From contig NMRA01000395.1 of the NCBI GenBank assembly GCA_002633005.1, positions 168,994 to 232,993 of the forward strand: 64,000 nt of DNA, given 5' to 3'. The position numbers were made by a program, and so were the translations under genes. The notes below the pieces were generated by a model. The model did not search any database, was not told the origin of the DNA, and worked only from the letters and a program-made list of their open reading frames with translations. The stretch comes from Phoronis australis. Its lineage: Eukaryota > Phoronida > Phoronidae. Positions 48,709 to 58,201 of this stretch are shown here, in pieces. Position 1 is the stretch's first letter; each line of letters opens with the position of its first letter.

Positions 48709-49404
48709 AAACGATGTGGAATCCGATGAGAAAAGGAGGGCAATTTTTCTGACTACGTGTGGCCCAGCCACTTACCAAACCATACGGGATTTGATACAAC
48801 CAGCAAGCCCGGAGATAAGACATTCACAGAACTCATTGATGTGTTAACGTAACATTATGCTCCCAAGGAAAATACCATTGTTTGCAGGTACAAATTTCAC
48901 TCAGCCCAACGTTCCAAGGACGAATCGATTGCTCAGTACACGGCACGTTTGCATCATCTCACTAGCAGGAAAGTGTGAATTTGGTGAGACACTTGAGGAC
49001 ATGTTGCGTGATTGGTTGGTCAGTGGTGTACAAAACCCAGACATAAAAAAATGCTTGTTAGCCACAAAAGACTTGACATTTTCTAAGGCACTAGAAACGT
49101 GCACGTCACTGGAAACGGTCGTCAGCAATGTGGGACTAATAGGTGGGACAGTGTGTAGCACACACTGTGTTCAGGGTCAAAATCAGAAGGAGAAGGAGAA
49201 GCAGAGTCAGACCAAACAGCAAAGTCAAACAAAAGTGTGTTTTTGCTGTGGTGGAAAGCACGAACCAGAGGCATGTAGGTTTAAGGAGGCAGAGTGCCAT
49301 AGGTGCGGTAAGAAGGGTCACCCAAGAAATGTTTTTCAGCACCCAAAACCACAAAGCCAAAATGTAAGAGCACGTACCATGTGTCCGAGTCTCAGAACCT
49401 GCTA
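48709..49404 (+). pseudogene. Retrotransposon gag remnant
   Basis: Gag-like sequence in shifted frames: a VESDEKRRAIFLTTCG block (from 48715), CRYKFHSAQRSKDESIAQYT (48880-48940), KCEFGETLEDMLRDWLVSGV, and two zinc knuckles at about 49238-49340. The first knuckle is C-x2-C-x3-H-x4-C (CFCCGGKHEPEAC). The second, CHRCGKKGHPRNVF, has lost its last cysteine to phenylalanine. There are frameshifts near 48790 and 48970 and a TAA at about 48840. Confidence 0.85.
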
Positions 49405-49869
49405 AACAAAGTCCATGGGCAAGAAGGTAGAGAGTCTCTGATCGTCACAACTCTCATTATCCATGGTAAACCTCTCCAGTTTGAGGTAGACACTGGCTCT
49501 CCCAAGACGTTGATTAGCCAGGAAAACTTTGACAATCATTTTGATGGTGTCAAATTGATTCATGCCAGTGACAGTTTGTACTCATATACAAAGTCACAAA
49601 TTGAACTTAGTGGCAAAGCTACAGTACATGTCAGTGTAAATGGTAAGCAGTATGACTTACCATTACTAGTTGTTCGGGACAGCGTTCCAAGCTTGTTAGG
49701 GCATGACTGGTTACATGTGTTACTAGGGCCTAACTGGAAAAATAAAGTCATGAATGACTGGGAAACAGTGAACACAGTGTTCACAAATGATCTGGATGAT
49801 CTGTTGACCGGTTTTACGAATTTGTTTTCAGACGAACTTGGTAACTTGACAGGTAAGGTAGGTGACTAA
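49381..49869 (+). pseudogene. Retrotransposon aspartic protease segment
   Basis: It contains FEVDTGSPKTLIS, the D-T-G active site of retropepsins, preceded by a hydrophobic strand (SLIVTTLIIHGKPLQ) and followed by PLLVVRDSVPSLLGHDWL, the second conserved block ending in G-x-D-W-L. The frame closes at 49869 before the RT. Confidence 0.85.
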
Positions 49870-50833
49870 AATCCACATGCCTGCTGATGCCCGTCCTCAG
49901 TTTTTCAAAGCCTGACCCGTACCCTATGCCCTTCAGGCACGAGTGGACGATGAGCTAGATTGTCTGGAACAGTCCAGTGTCATCGAGAAGGTACAATTTT
50001 CTGAATGTGCCGCACCCATAGTACCGGTCGTGAAGTCTAACGATAAGATACGTGCTTGCGGAGATTTTCGCGTCACTGTCAATAAGGAAGCACTGCTTGA
50101 TAAGTATCCTATTCCGAAAATCGACGAATTACAGGCGAAGCTCAGGCGCAGGGTTGCCAGTTTAGTAAGCTCGATATGAGTCATGCTTACAGATGCTGGT
50201 CGATGAAACTTCGCAGAAGTATTTGGTAATTAATACCCACTGTGGGTTATACAAATATACGTGGTTACCATTTGGGGTTCACTCCGCCCCAAGAATTTGG
50301 CAACGTGCCATCGATAACCTTTTGCAAGGGTTGCTGTGAGTGGTCGTCTGTCTTGACGACATAGTTGGGATTGGCAAATCTCGGGAAGAACATTTGGCGA
50401 ACTTAAAGGCAGTGTTACTCAAACTTTCAGATGCCGGTCTGAGACTAAATCGGAAAAGTGTAGCTTCTTACAGGACGAGATCGTCTATCTTGGGCATTGT
50501 ATTGACAAGGGTTTCACCCTACTGATGATAAAGTAGCAGCTATTGGCGATGCACCGACTCCGAAAAATGTCTCTGAACTACATGCTTATCTTAGAATGGT
50601 GAACTATTATTGTAAATATATCCGAGATGCATCTACACACTTAGCACCGCTCTGCAGACTGCTACAGAAAGGTGTTCGTTGGTCATGGACAGACAAGGAG
50701 AGCACAGCTTTCGAGCGGTTGAAAGATCTGTTTTCTTCAGACACGGTACTGACACATTATGACCCGACTAAGTCGATTGTGCTCGCTTGCGACATGTCTC
50801 CTTATGGTTTCAGGGCGGTTATCTCTCTCATAC
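49870..50833 (+). pseudogene. Retrotransposon reverse transcriptase segment, broken
   Basis: The RT fingers (SSVIEKVQFSECAAPIVPVV, then IRACGDFRVTVNKEALLDKY) are at 49943-50160. The palm block with WLPFGVHSAPRIWQ lies at 50200-50330 in another frame. The catalytic box VVCLDDIVGIG (Cys-Leu-Asp-Asp where Tyr-x-Asp-Asp is usual) is at 50340-50375. Thumb and connection (LRMVNYYCKYIRDASTHLAP) with the beginning of RNase H (VLACDMSPYG) run to about 50820. At least four frame breaks. Confidence 0.88.
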
Positions 50834-50834
50834 A

Positions 50835-51040
50835 CATTTCCTTTAAGCACTGGGCGTGTAATCATGAATCTTCAGAAGTCGGGATGGGCGCTTAACCGAG
50901 AGGTGGACGTTTAACTGGAAAATCTTCAAAAAGCGTAGAGGGGCGGTTAACCGAGCAGTGGCAGTTAAATCGAACATCCACCTCAAGCAGGGGTTGGGGA
51001 GTTAAGTGAACATGGGCATTAACCTGAACGTTTACGGTAC
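50835..51040. mobile_element. GGGCGGTTAACC-type MITE truncating the retrotransposon
   Basis: It has several GGGCGGTTAACCGAG-like segments and ends AACCTGAACGTTTACGGTAC at 51019-51038. It is the same family as 28439 and 30735. Confidence 0.65.
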
Positions 51041-52010
51041 ATCTCCTCTATAACCTGGTTCTTTGGGTGTGCAAGACTGGTGTTTGTTTGTACCAATTCA
51101 CAGTACTGACTCCAACATTATGCACTAAGTGTTAACTTGTTAAAGGATGATTATTTTAGAGTGCTAAGAAACTGATAGACTCTGGCTGATTGACTATATA
51201 CAGAATTTTACCAAAAGAAAAATATATGGTGTTTAATATTTTCTCTCCAGCCTTTTTAAAATGCAACAAAATGACCAGTTGCCACATTAAGGGAAATGAC
51301 ACATAGCCTGTTGCTTGGCGACCAGAACAAGGATATTCAATGGTCTGTGCTCGAAATACTACATCCTGAGAGTACTTCCCACCACACACCCAACTTGTCT
51401 GGACTAACACTGGGAAGACAAAAGTTCCCACTTGTCCTGGCTGATGTTTGTCAATCAAAACTTTCCTAGCAATTCCCTTGCTGAGTTTTGCCTTAACTGT
51501 TGTTAGGAATCAGAACTGTGTTATGTATATTAGAATTGCTATCTGTTCTATTCATGGAAATCTTTTGTTACAAAACGTGTTCTTTTATGACCACAGAGGT
51601 TGAAATTCTGCTGACATGGTAAAGAATGATTTTGTCATTAAAGTTAACATTAATTGGGTCCATTTTTTATTCCATTCTACAAATGGGTGGATATCCAAAT
51701 TTTCGGTCAGCATATCACTTTTAAAATGCCAGGGAAACCCTGGGGTGAAACTTAACCCCTGGCAAGAATAGTTTGCTTTGTAAAATTTTGTTCCTCGAGG
51801 CTTCTTACCAAAACCTTGGTGTCTGTAAACTTGTTTGCAGGCTGCTTAATTCCTCGCCTATTCAAGAAATTTCTAATCTTCATAACCTCAATCAATTTAG
51901 AGTGCAATAATTTTCCTGGTTTCAGAATGGCTGTTATCAGCATGTCATCTGTGTAGCCCTACTTAACCTCGAAGAAGTCATTCTGTGTTCAGTCTTGTTA
52001 CTTCCTTGAA
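51041..52010. other. Unassigned region upstream of a possible signal-peptide exon
   Basis: No element was recognised. 51156-51458 on the minus strand is open for 100 residues without a recognisable domain. A promoter for the following tentative gene would lie here, but no TATA box or other definite motif is claimed. Confidence 0.35.
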
Positions 52011-52064
52011 ATGGCGGGCTTCACCAAAGCTGGCCCTCTGCTTCTACTCTGCTGTTTTGCTAGG
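52011..52064 (+). CDS. Tentative first exon encoding a signal peptide
   Basis: ATG opens the reading MAGFTKAGPLLLLCCFAR, a basic N-terminus followed by a leucine/cysteine hydrophobic core. The exon ends on a whole codon at a consensus donor AGG/GTAAGT. Length and composition fit a secretory signal peptide split from the mature protein by an intron. It joins in frame to 52344. I do not recognise the protein. Confidence 0.4.
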
Positions 52065-52343
52065 GTAAGTATGCAAGTTTGACTGATGAAATGATTTGAA
52101 CCCAATATTCCGATGTTGAGGTGAATGCAAAGAAATTGAATGTTGAATTTATTTGACATTTTTGATTATCTCTAGGAGTAAACACAGGTATGTGGTATGT
52201 GACGGGGGGATAGAGAAGTCCCATGAATATCTTACATACATGGTGAAGTGGTAACTCAAAGAATCTATAAGCCCACCTTCCGTCTAAAAGTCCAACTTTT
52301 GACATTTACGACATAATACTGTTTTGAAGTTTGTCTCCAATAG

Positions 52344-52455
52344 GTCGGTCTCGAATTACATGGTGATAGAACTCTGCTTTGTCCCAGAGATAAGAAAGAG
52401 CCTGACCTCGTTTTGGAAATCATGCACATTTTTGCAGATCATGTCAGAGACCAGT
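52344..52455 (+). CDS. Tentative second exon of an unrecognised secreted protein
   Basis: It follows CCAATAG and, in the frame set by the exon at 52011, reads VGLELHGDRTLLCPRDKKEP then DLVLEIMHIFADHVRD. It can end at CA/GTGAGG (52455). A 28-base exon (52491-52518, after TTATTTCAG and before GTATCT) and a further segment 52635-52715 (after CATCCACAG) continue the frame in phase, the latter reading VIKLSHFGVAAHSTAVTSLA to a TAA. The chain of four pieces in phase is suggestive, but no family match is known to me and the polypyrimidine tract of the first acceptor is weak. Confidence 0.33.
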
Positions 52456-52770
52456 GAGGTGTATAGCAGTAGAAATACTCCTTATTTCAGCTGTTCACTA
52501 AGTAGTGGAATTGAACAGGTATCTTCAAGAAAGGGAATTCTGTTCGGTTCAAAATTTAAACCCCACTCGCTTCGCATTTTGTTGTCTCACATTGATGTTG
52601 GGAAGACGAAGATTTTCACATCACACATCCACAGGTTATCAAACTTTCTCACTTCGGAGTTGCAGCCCACAGCACAGCAGTTACTTCGTTAGCTTTGGAA
52701 GGACCAATAGAGTAATGCAACTGAAAAAAACTTAAGAATCATACAACGACAAATGACATGTGAAACTCCA

Positions 52771-53003
52771 GTGGCACAAAAATGAGGCAGCTGGTGTGCC
52801 TGAAAGTTTCTTATGGCATTAAGGGTAAATACAGTGAGATTCGAGTGTCGCTGTATAGTCCGGGACAGCCCTATTGTGTCTATATTCAAGTGAAAGGTGA
52901 ATTCTGGGACTGGGGAGAGCTGAGGCAGCCCATGACATGTAGACTAAGCCCATCACATCATTATCTCCTTTGTATTTTCAATGCAATATGCGGTACCTTC
53001 TAA
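52771..53003 (+). CDS. Possible alternative last exon, unrecognised
   Basis: It is open from an AACTCCAG acceptor-like site to TAA at 53001-53003 and reads …CLKVSYGIKGKYSEIRVSLY then SPGQPYCVYIQVKGEFWDWG. The composition is protein-like. The phase fits a direct splice from the exon ending at 52455, bypassing 52491-52715. It could also be a chance frame. Confidence 0.25.
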
Positions 53004-53757
53004 TCTTATAGAATTAATTACAGGTACTGTATTTTTTAACAAAGATTTACACAATTAGTTATCTCTGGCATGTCTTAAAGGATTTATCAATTCTTCCCTA
53101 TGCCAGATCCGTCTAATGGTTAGGGTTAATATTGTAGGATCTTATTGATAAGTTTGTATTTAGCTGAATATTTCACTCAGAAAACTATTATTTTCTGAAC
53201 GTACAAAGCCTGAAGAATTTTGTTTTTGACTGTTTTACCAATCAGCCTTGTCTTTTTAGTGAAGTGCTTCATCTCAAAAACGCCATTTTTTGTTTTGTAC
53301 AATTCACATTTGTTATGAAAATCATGAAAGTAAAAGCATTTGAGGTTATGAATACCCTTTGAAAAATATTTCAGTTTTATCCGAGGATGGCAGATGAAAG
53401 TGAATTAAAGCATTTGAAACAAAGAATTGTGTACTGTTTTCACTGTGTTATCAGTGGCCAGTCAAGTCAAGAGGAAAGTCTAATTATGGAACTCTTAATG
53501 TAATACTTGGCTGACTAATTAACTATTTAGTCAAATCATTAACTTATATTGTCAATTAATTTAGGGAATATTAGAAGCACAATAAGGAAGAAATTCAGAA
53601 GTTATATAAATGACTAAAAACCAACAAGAAAATAATTGCATTGATTCAAAAGATTGTTACAAGTAAGGCAAAGACTTTAGAACATGAATCCCTGCTGTGA
53701 ATAATTTGTGCAGACATATATCTAAAATTATATATCTTTATATTTTAATTGGACCTT
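53004..53757. other. No recognised feature
   Basis: AT-rich; nothing supportable was seen. Confidence 0.4.
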
Positions 53758-54375
53758 TGGTGCCGTTTGATACATTTATATTCTTCAGTGAAAACTCCGG
53801 ATGCAGTGACATTTACAACAAAATGTGATAAACAAATTACTCCAATTATCTATTAAATTTGCAGATAAGGATTTTGTTATAGATAAAAATGACAAACATC
53901 TAATGTGCAAATAAGGATTTTGTTATAGATAAAAATGGACAAACATCTAATGTGCAGATAAGGGTTTTGTTATAGATAAAAATGGACAAACATCTAATGT
54001 GCAGATAAGGGTTTTGTTATAGATAAAAATGGACAAACATCTAATGTGCAGATAAGGGTTTTGTTATAGATAAAAATGGACAAACATCTAATGTGCAGAT
54101 AAGGGTTTTGTTATAGATAAAAATGGACAAACATCTAATGTGCAGATAAGGGTTTTGTTATAGATAAAAATGGACAAACATCTAATGTGCAGATAAGGGT
54201 TTTGTTATAGATAAAAATGNGGTGCCGTTTGATACATTTATATTCTTCATTGAAAACTTACGGATGCAGTGACATTTACAACAAAATGTGATAAACAAAT
54301 TACTCCAATTATCTATTAAATTTGCAGATAAGGGTTTTGTTATAGATAAAAATGGACAAACATCTAATGTGCAGC
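53758..54375. repeat. 47-bp satellite with flank duplicated across a single N
   Basis: From 53861 the unit GCAGATAAGGGTTTTGTTAT…CTAATGT repeats at exactly 47 bases (starts 53907, 53954, 54001, 54048, 54095, 54142, 54189; the first unit is 46 bases). After an N at 54220 the left flank (GGTGCCGTTTGATACATTTA) appears again with a single unit. This is an unresolved overlap of two contigs or alleles that differ in copy number. Confidence 0.95.
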
Positions 54376-54434
54376 CTTGAAATATGTAGAAAAGCTCATT
54401 ACTACATTACTGTATACAAGACACTGGAACGCAT

Positions 54435-54705
54435 TTTCATATGCCCATGTATTTATATGTGGGTGCAAATTATTACCGACAATCTCTGTCTGGGCGTCCG
54501 GTGTCCGAAGTACGCTCTTAAATCTTTCACAGTATTTTGTTGAGATGTGGCAGATGTGTTCCTATGAAGCTGACAACAAACGACAACAAATTTCAGACCT
54601 ATCTGACTACCGTTGTGCTCCCTAGTGGCAATTAGTTATTTATGTTTACCTCTATCTTCGCAAAGGTCCTCAACAAATTTTCATGAAATTTGGCAGTTAG
54701 GCATT
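54435..54705. mobile_element. GCGCCCAC-ended repeat element, copy 3, truncated
   Basis: It begins CATATGCCCATGTATTTATATG (a decayed hairpin) and continues with GGGCGTCCGGTGTCCGAAG, GACAACAAATTTCAGACC and GTGCTCCCTAGTGGCAATTA. It stops where the TACGGTAAAGTC element begins. Confidence 0.7.
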
Positions 54706-54708
54706 TAA

Positions 54709-54945
54709 TACGGTAAAGTCACATGGTTTTTGGACACTCAAAATTAATTCCAATAGAAAAAAAACATTCTTGTACGAATCTCGCGAAACATCGTTTTTGT
54801 GGTGTCCGAATTTGGCGGACCTCCACATTTGGGTTTCAGCTTGTGTTCGAATTTCGTGGGTGTACATTATTTCAATGAGCGGTCGCAGTATCAACATTGC
54901 TGGCTCGGCTATGACACGGTTGTTTGATAGCAGTATAATTGCTGG
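54709..54945. mobile_element. Left end of a TACGGTAAAGTC-family element
   Basis: TACGGTAAAGTCACATGGTT begins the element and is the inverse of the ends at 487 and 23448. The similarity to 20205-20330 fades by about 54945. Confidence 0.6.
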
Positions 54946-55450
54946 TCAATGAGACTCAAACGGTCTGCCAGATTAATTTTTGAAAAACGCAATTTCGCAA
55001 TAAGAAATGTGTGTTGTCGACGCACAAAGAAAGTTCCCGGCAAGTGTTGGTTCTTCTTTTCAAAAACGCACTTTTTCAATATGAAATATTGGGCTTGCAT
55101 TGTCGATGCTCAAAAACCGTTTTCGGCAAGTGATGAGTTTTTTTCAAAAATGCGCTATCTCACTTGAAATATTGGACTACGCTGTGAAAAAAAGACTGTT
55201 CCTGGTGACAAATATGGGCTTTCCAATGAGTGGTTCTGGTTTGTGTTGTTGATGCACATGAAACGTTCCAGACCAACTGATGGTTCTATTTTGTAAAAAT
55301 GCGTTCCCTCAATAAAAAAAAGTCAACGCACAAAGAACGCCTCGATAAGTGTTTTTTCAATTTAGTTTCCAAATAAAAAGCTGGACTTGCGTATTCGATG
55401 CACAAAGAGGGTTCCCGACCATTAAAACATGCGCTTTCTCAATTTTAACA
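54946..55450. repeat. Diverged tandem repeat, about 75-90 bp, five or six units
   Basis: Each unit contains a GTCGATGCACAAAGAAVGTTC-like phrase (about 55015, 55101, 55247, 55321, 55394), then AAGTG and a T-rich AAAAATGCGCTWTCTCAAT-like phrase. Confidence 0.7.
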
Positions 55451-55945
55451 AATCTCGCATTAAACGTAACAGTAATGGATGTGGGAATGAGTGCAATGAA
55501 GAAAGTGATGAACAATGACGAGAACAGCATATATATTTATATTTGTTAAACAATTCCATACGTCTGCTAGTTACAAACCAAAACGCAAGTTAACTTTATT
55601 TCCATATTAACTGAAAGTTCAGTTTCAACATGAAAACGTGGAATGAACAATTATCCAAAACAGATTGCTAAGACAATCATGAAAGTAAAATGAGTAGTTT
55701 CTCATCCACTCATGATCCCCATTCGTCGCTCTGGTAGTCATCTGAATTGTTGAAGAAGTGCATCGGACTCAGGACCACTGTCGTTTCATGTTTAGGCATA
55801 CTGCAAACGATGGGAATGTGTCGACAGGGCTGCGTTGCGGAAGACACGATTAACTCACACATTGTATATAGAAGGGCGCGGTCTAGAAAGCAAATGCAAT
55901 TTCAAATGCTACCAGCATCAAATTCACCCAACCATTTTTTATAAT
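55451..55945. other. No recognised feature
   Basis: Nothing supportable was seen. Confidence 0.4.
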
Positions 55946-57035
55946 TATGCGCCCACATATTTATATGTGGATGCATTATGCCGTCATCTCCGTCCGTCCG
56001 TCCTTCCGGGCGGCGTTCGGCGTCTGCTGCTCTATCTCCAAAACCCTTTGACATACGTTCATGAAATTTGGCACATATGTTCCATTCATGAATGGGACGG
56101 CATGTGCGAACTTTCGGACAAATTCGAATACCGGTGTGCCCCCTAGTGGCAATTTTAGTTTTTTACGCTTACCTTTGTATCTTCAAAAGTCCTGAACGGA
56201 TTTTCATGAAATTTGGTATATAGGCACCTATTAGTGAGATGACGCTATCCTACTGTTTTCAGATGGATTCGACGTAGTTTGCGCCACCTAGTGGCCATTT
56301 TTACTGTTTTCGAGTCTGTATTTTTGCGTCCACCCCTCTATCAACCAAACCGCTCAAAGGATGATTGTGAAAATTGGCGTGTATGTGCTTACTATAAGGA
56401 AGACAGCTGACAATGATTTTCAGACGATTTGGACTACTGTGGCGCCTCCTAGTGGCAGTTTTGTTTTTTTGCGCCCATGGCTGTATCTCCCAAACCGTTC
56501 GCAGGATCTTTACTAAATTTAGCAAGTGTATTTATGTGATGTTGACAACGGACGATGACGACTTTAGGATGATTCTGATTACCGGTATGCCTCTAGTGGC
56601 AATTTTAGTATTTGCCTCTAGTGGCAATTTTAGTATTTTACATTGACCTCTGTATTTTCATAGGTCTTCAGGTGTATACTTTGTGTTACTTCGTGACTGT
56701 GAAGGAAAAGTTCCAAGTAGAAATTTGTTTCTGGCATTCTAATGCTGTGCTAATCTCGTATGTTGGTAAATTTGTTTTTAATTCTATGTTTCTGTGGTGC
56801 TTTAAGCAACTGGTGTATAGGATGTGCTTGTATTATGAAGATTACTCACATTTTGCCCCTAGCCTATTGAGGAGACAATGACCATGCCTTTCCATTTTGC
56901 TAAGTACAACATACTACATATATGCTCTCTACTGGCCTCTTTATGGTACCAATAAACAACCCTAGAAGGATACCGTATGCGGTGCAATTGTGGGCGCATT
57001 TCAACGCTCTGCGTTGCTCTTGTTAAAACCTTTCT
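55946..57035. mobile_element. GCGCCCAC-ended repeat element, copy 4 (best preserved)
   Basis: The left end TATGCGCCCACATATTTATA forms a hairpin with TATATGTGGATGCAT. The right end TTGTGGGCGCATTTCAACGC is followed by a second hairpin (CAACGC-TCT-GCGTTG). Modules of about 150 bases end on GTGCCCCCTAGTGGC (56136), GCGCCACCTAGTGGC (56281), GCGCCTCCTAGTGGC (56440) and ATGCCTCTAGTGGC (56588). No protein is encoded. Confidence 0.8.
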
Positions 57036-58201
57036 CATCCACAGTCTTTGAAACGCCCAATGTCAACTCAGTGATACACTGGCGCGTCTTCATGCAACTG
57101 AGGTGACCTAACTCATCTGGATTCGCTTACTTTTTTAACCACAGGCTTAACTGCTGACAGTGAAAACTTGTGAAATGTGTTTGTGGATGAAATGAAACTG
57201 ATAATTGCTAACATTTTCTGATAATGTGGGTGGAAGATAACAGGGCCGTTTCTTCTGATCGTCACCAGTTGAACGTCGTCCACAGACGTCACCAATTTAG
57301 CTCAGCTCTCCCTCAGTCACTACTAATTTTCACCCCCCCCCTCCCGGCCTCCTGCTGCACACCAATGTCGATTTTGTGTCGCTAATTCTATGGGTGTCAT
57401 CTAGGTGCACCCCCCTGCCTAGACCGTGGCTGCGCACGTTCATACAATAGGCTCCCCGGCAGATGACGACTGTTAGAACAATCGACTAGTGACGACCTGA
57501 AAAGAAAAACGAAAACACTGGGACTGGGTGAACTCATGAAAGACGTAAACCAGGCAATTCAAGTAAATCAGGGAATTCAAGAATCGGTTTACTATTTATA
57601 TACTTAATTTTCCTTTTCTTCGTTAACATATACTTAACCAATTACAATCCATCTGTGTCTACTGTTTTCATTTCATTGCGTCATGTATGCGCTACAGTTA
57701 CGGACAATGGTTCCGATAGTTCTTCCTACAGGTCTCTATACTACTCATGGACGTCACACACTTCTGCTAAAATGTAAAGTATGAACAGTGTCGCGAGTTT
57801 ACTGAAATCTCATTATAAGTACAGAAATGTCGTTGAAGAATAACAGTGACTATCTGAAGAGAGGAATACATAACAAAATAAAATATGGAAACACAAAACA
57901 AAAATCAAAACAACACTTACCTGTTGCAATAACGCCTTAAACGCGAACGTACTGACCGACTTGCCTGAACGGAATGTTAGTTGAATAATGTTAGTAGAAC
58001 AAAACTGTATCAATGAAATTTTCATAGTTTACAGGTTTAAGAAGTTCCACCTTAGATTTCCGTAAATAAGTCCAGCAGAATATATGACCAGTTTGCGTAT
58101 CTTAATTTTTTCCCAAAAACATAACTGGGATGCATATCTGAGAACAAAAATACATGTTTGAAATCTAAAAATAATGCTATTCTCACTAGGATATATTCAC
58201 A
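57036..58201. other. Unassigned region
   Basis: No gene or element was recognised; a C-rich run lies at 57333-57352. Confidence 0.4.

Larger units (their letters stand above)
48478..50833 (+). mobile_element. Decayed Ty3/gypsy-type LTR retrotransposon
   Basis: Ordered gag, protease and reverse-transcriptase remnants on the + strand are broken by several frameshifts and stops. A possible 5' LTR of only about 93 bases (TGTTAACACG…GAGTAACA, 48479-48571) precedes a leader with TTGGCGATGAGAA, which resembles the TGGCGA-type primer site of this group; both are tentative. RNase H is barely begun, integrase and 3' LTR are missing, and a GGGCGGTTAACC MITE starts where the element stops. Confidence 0.85.
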
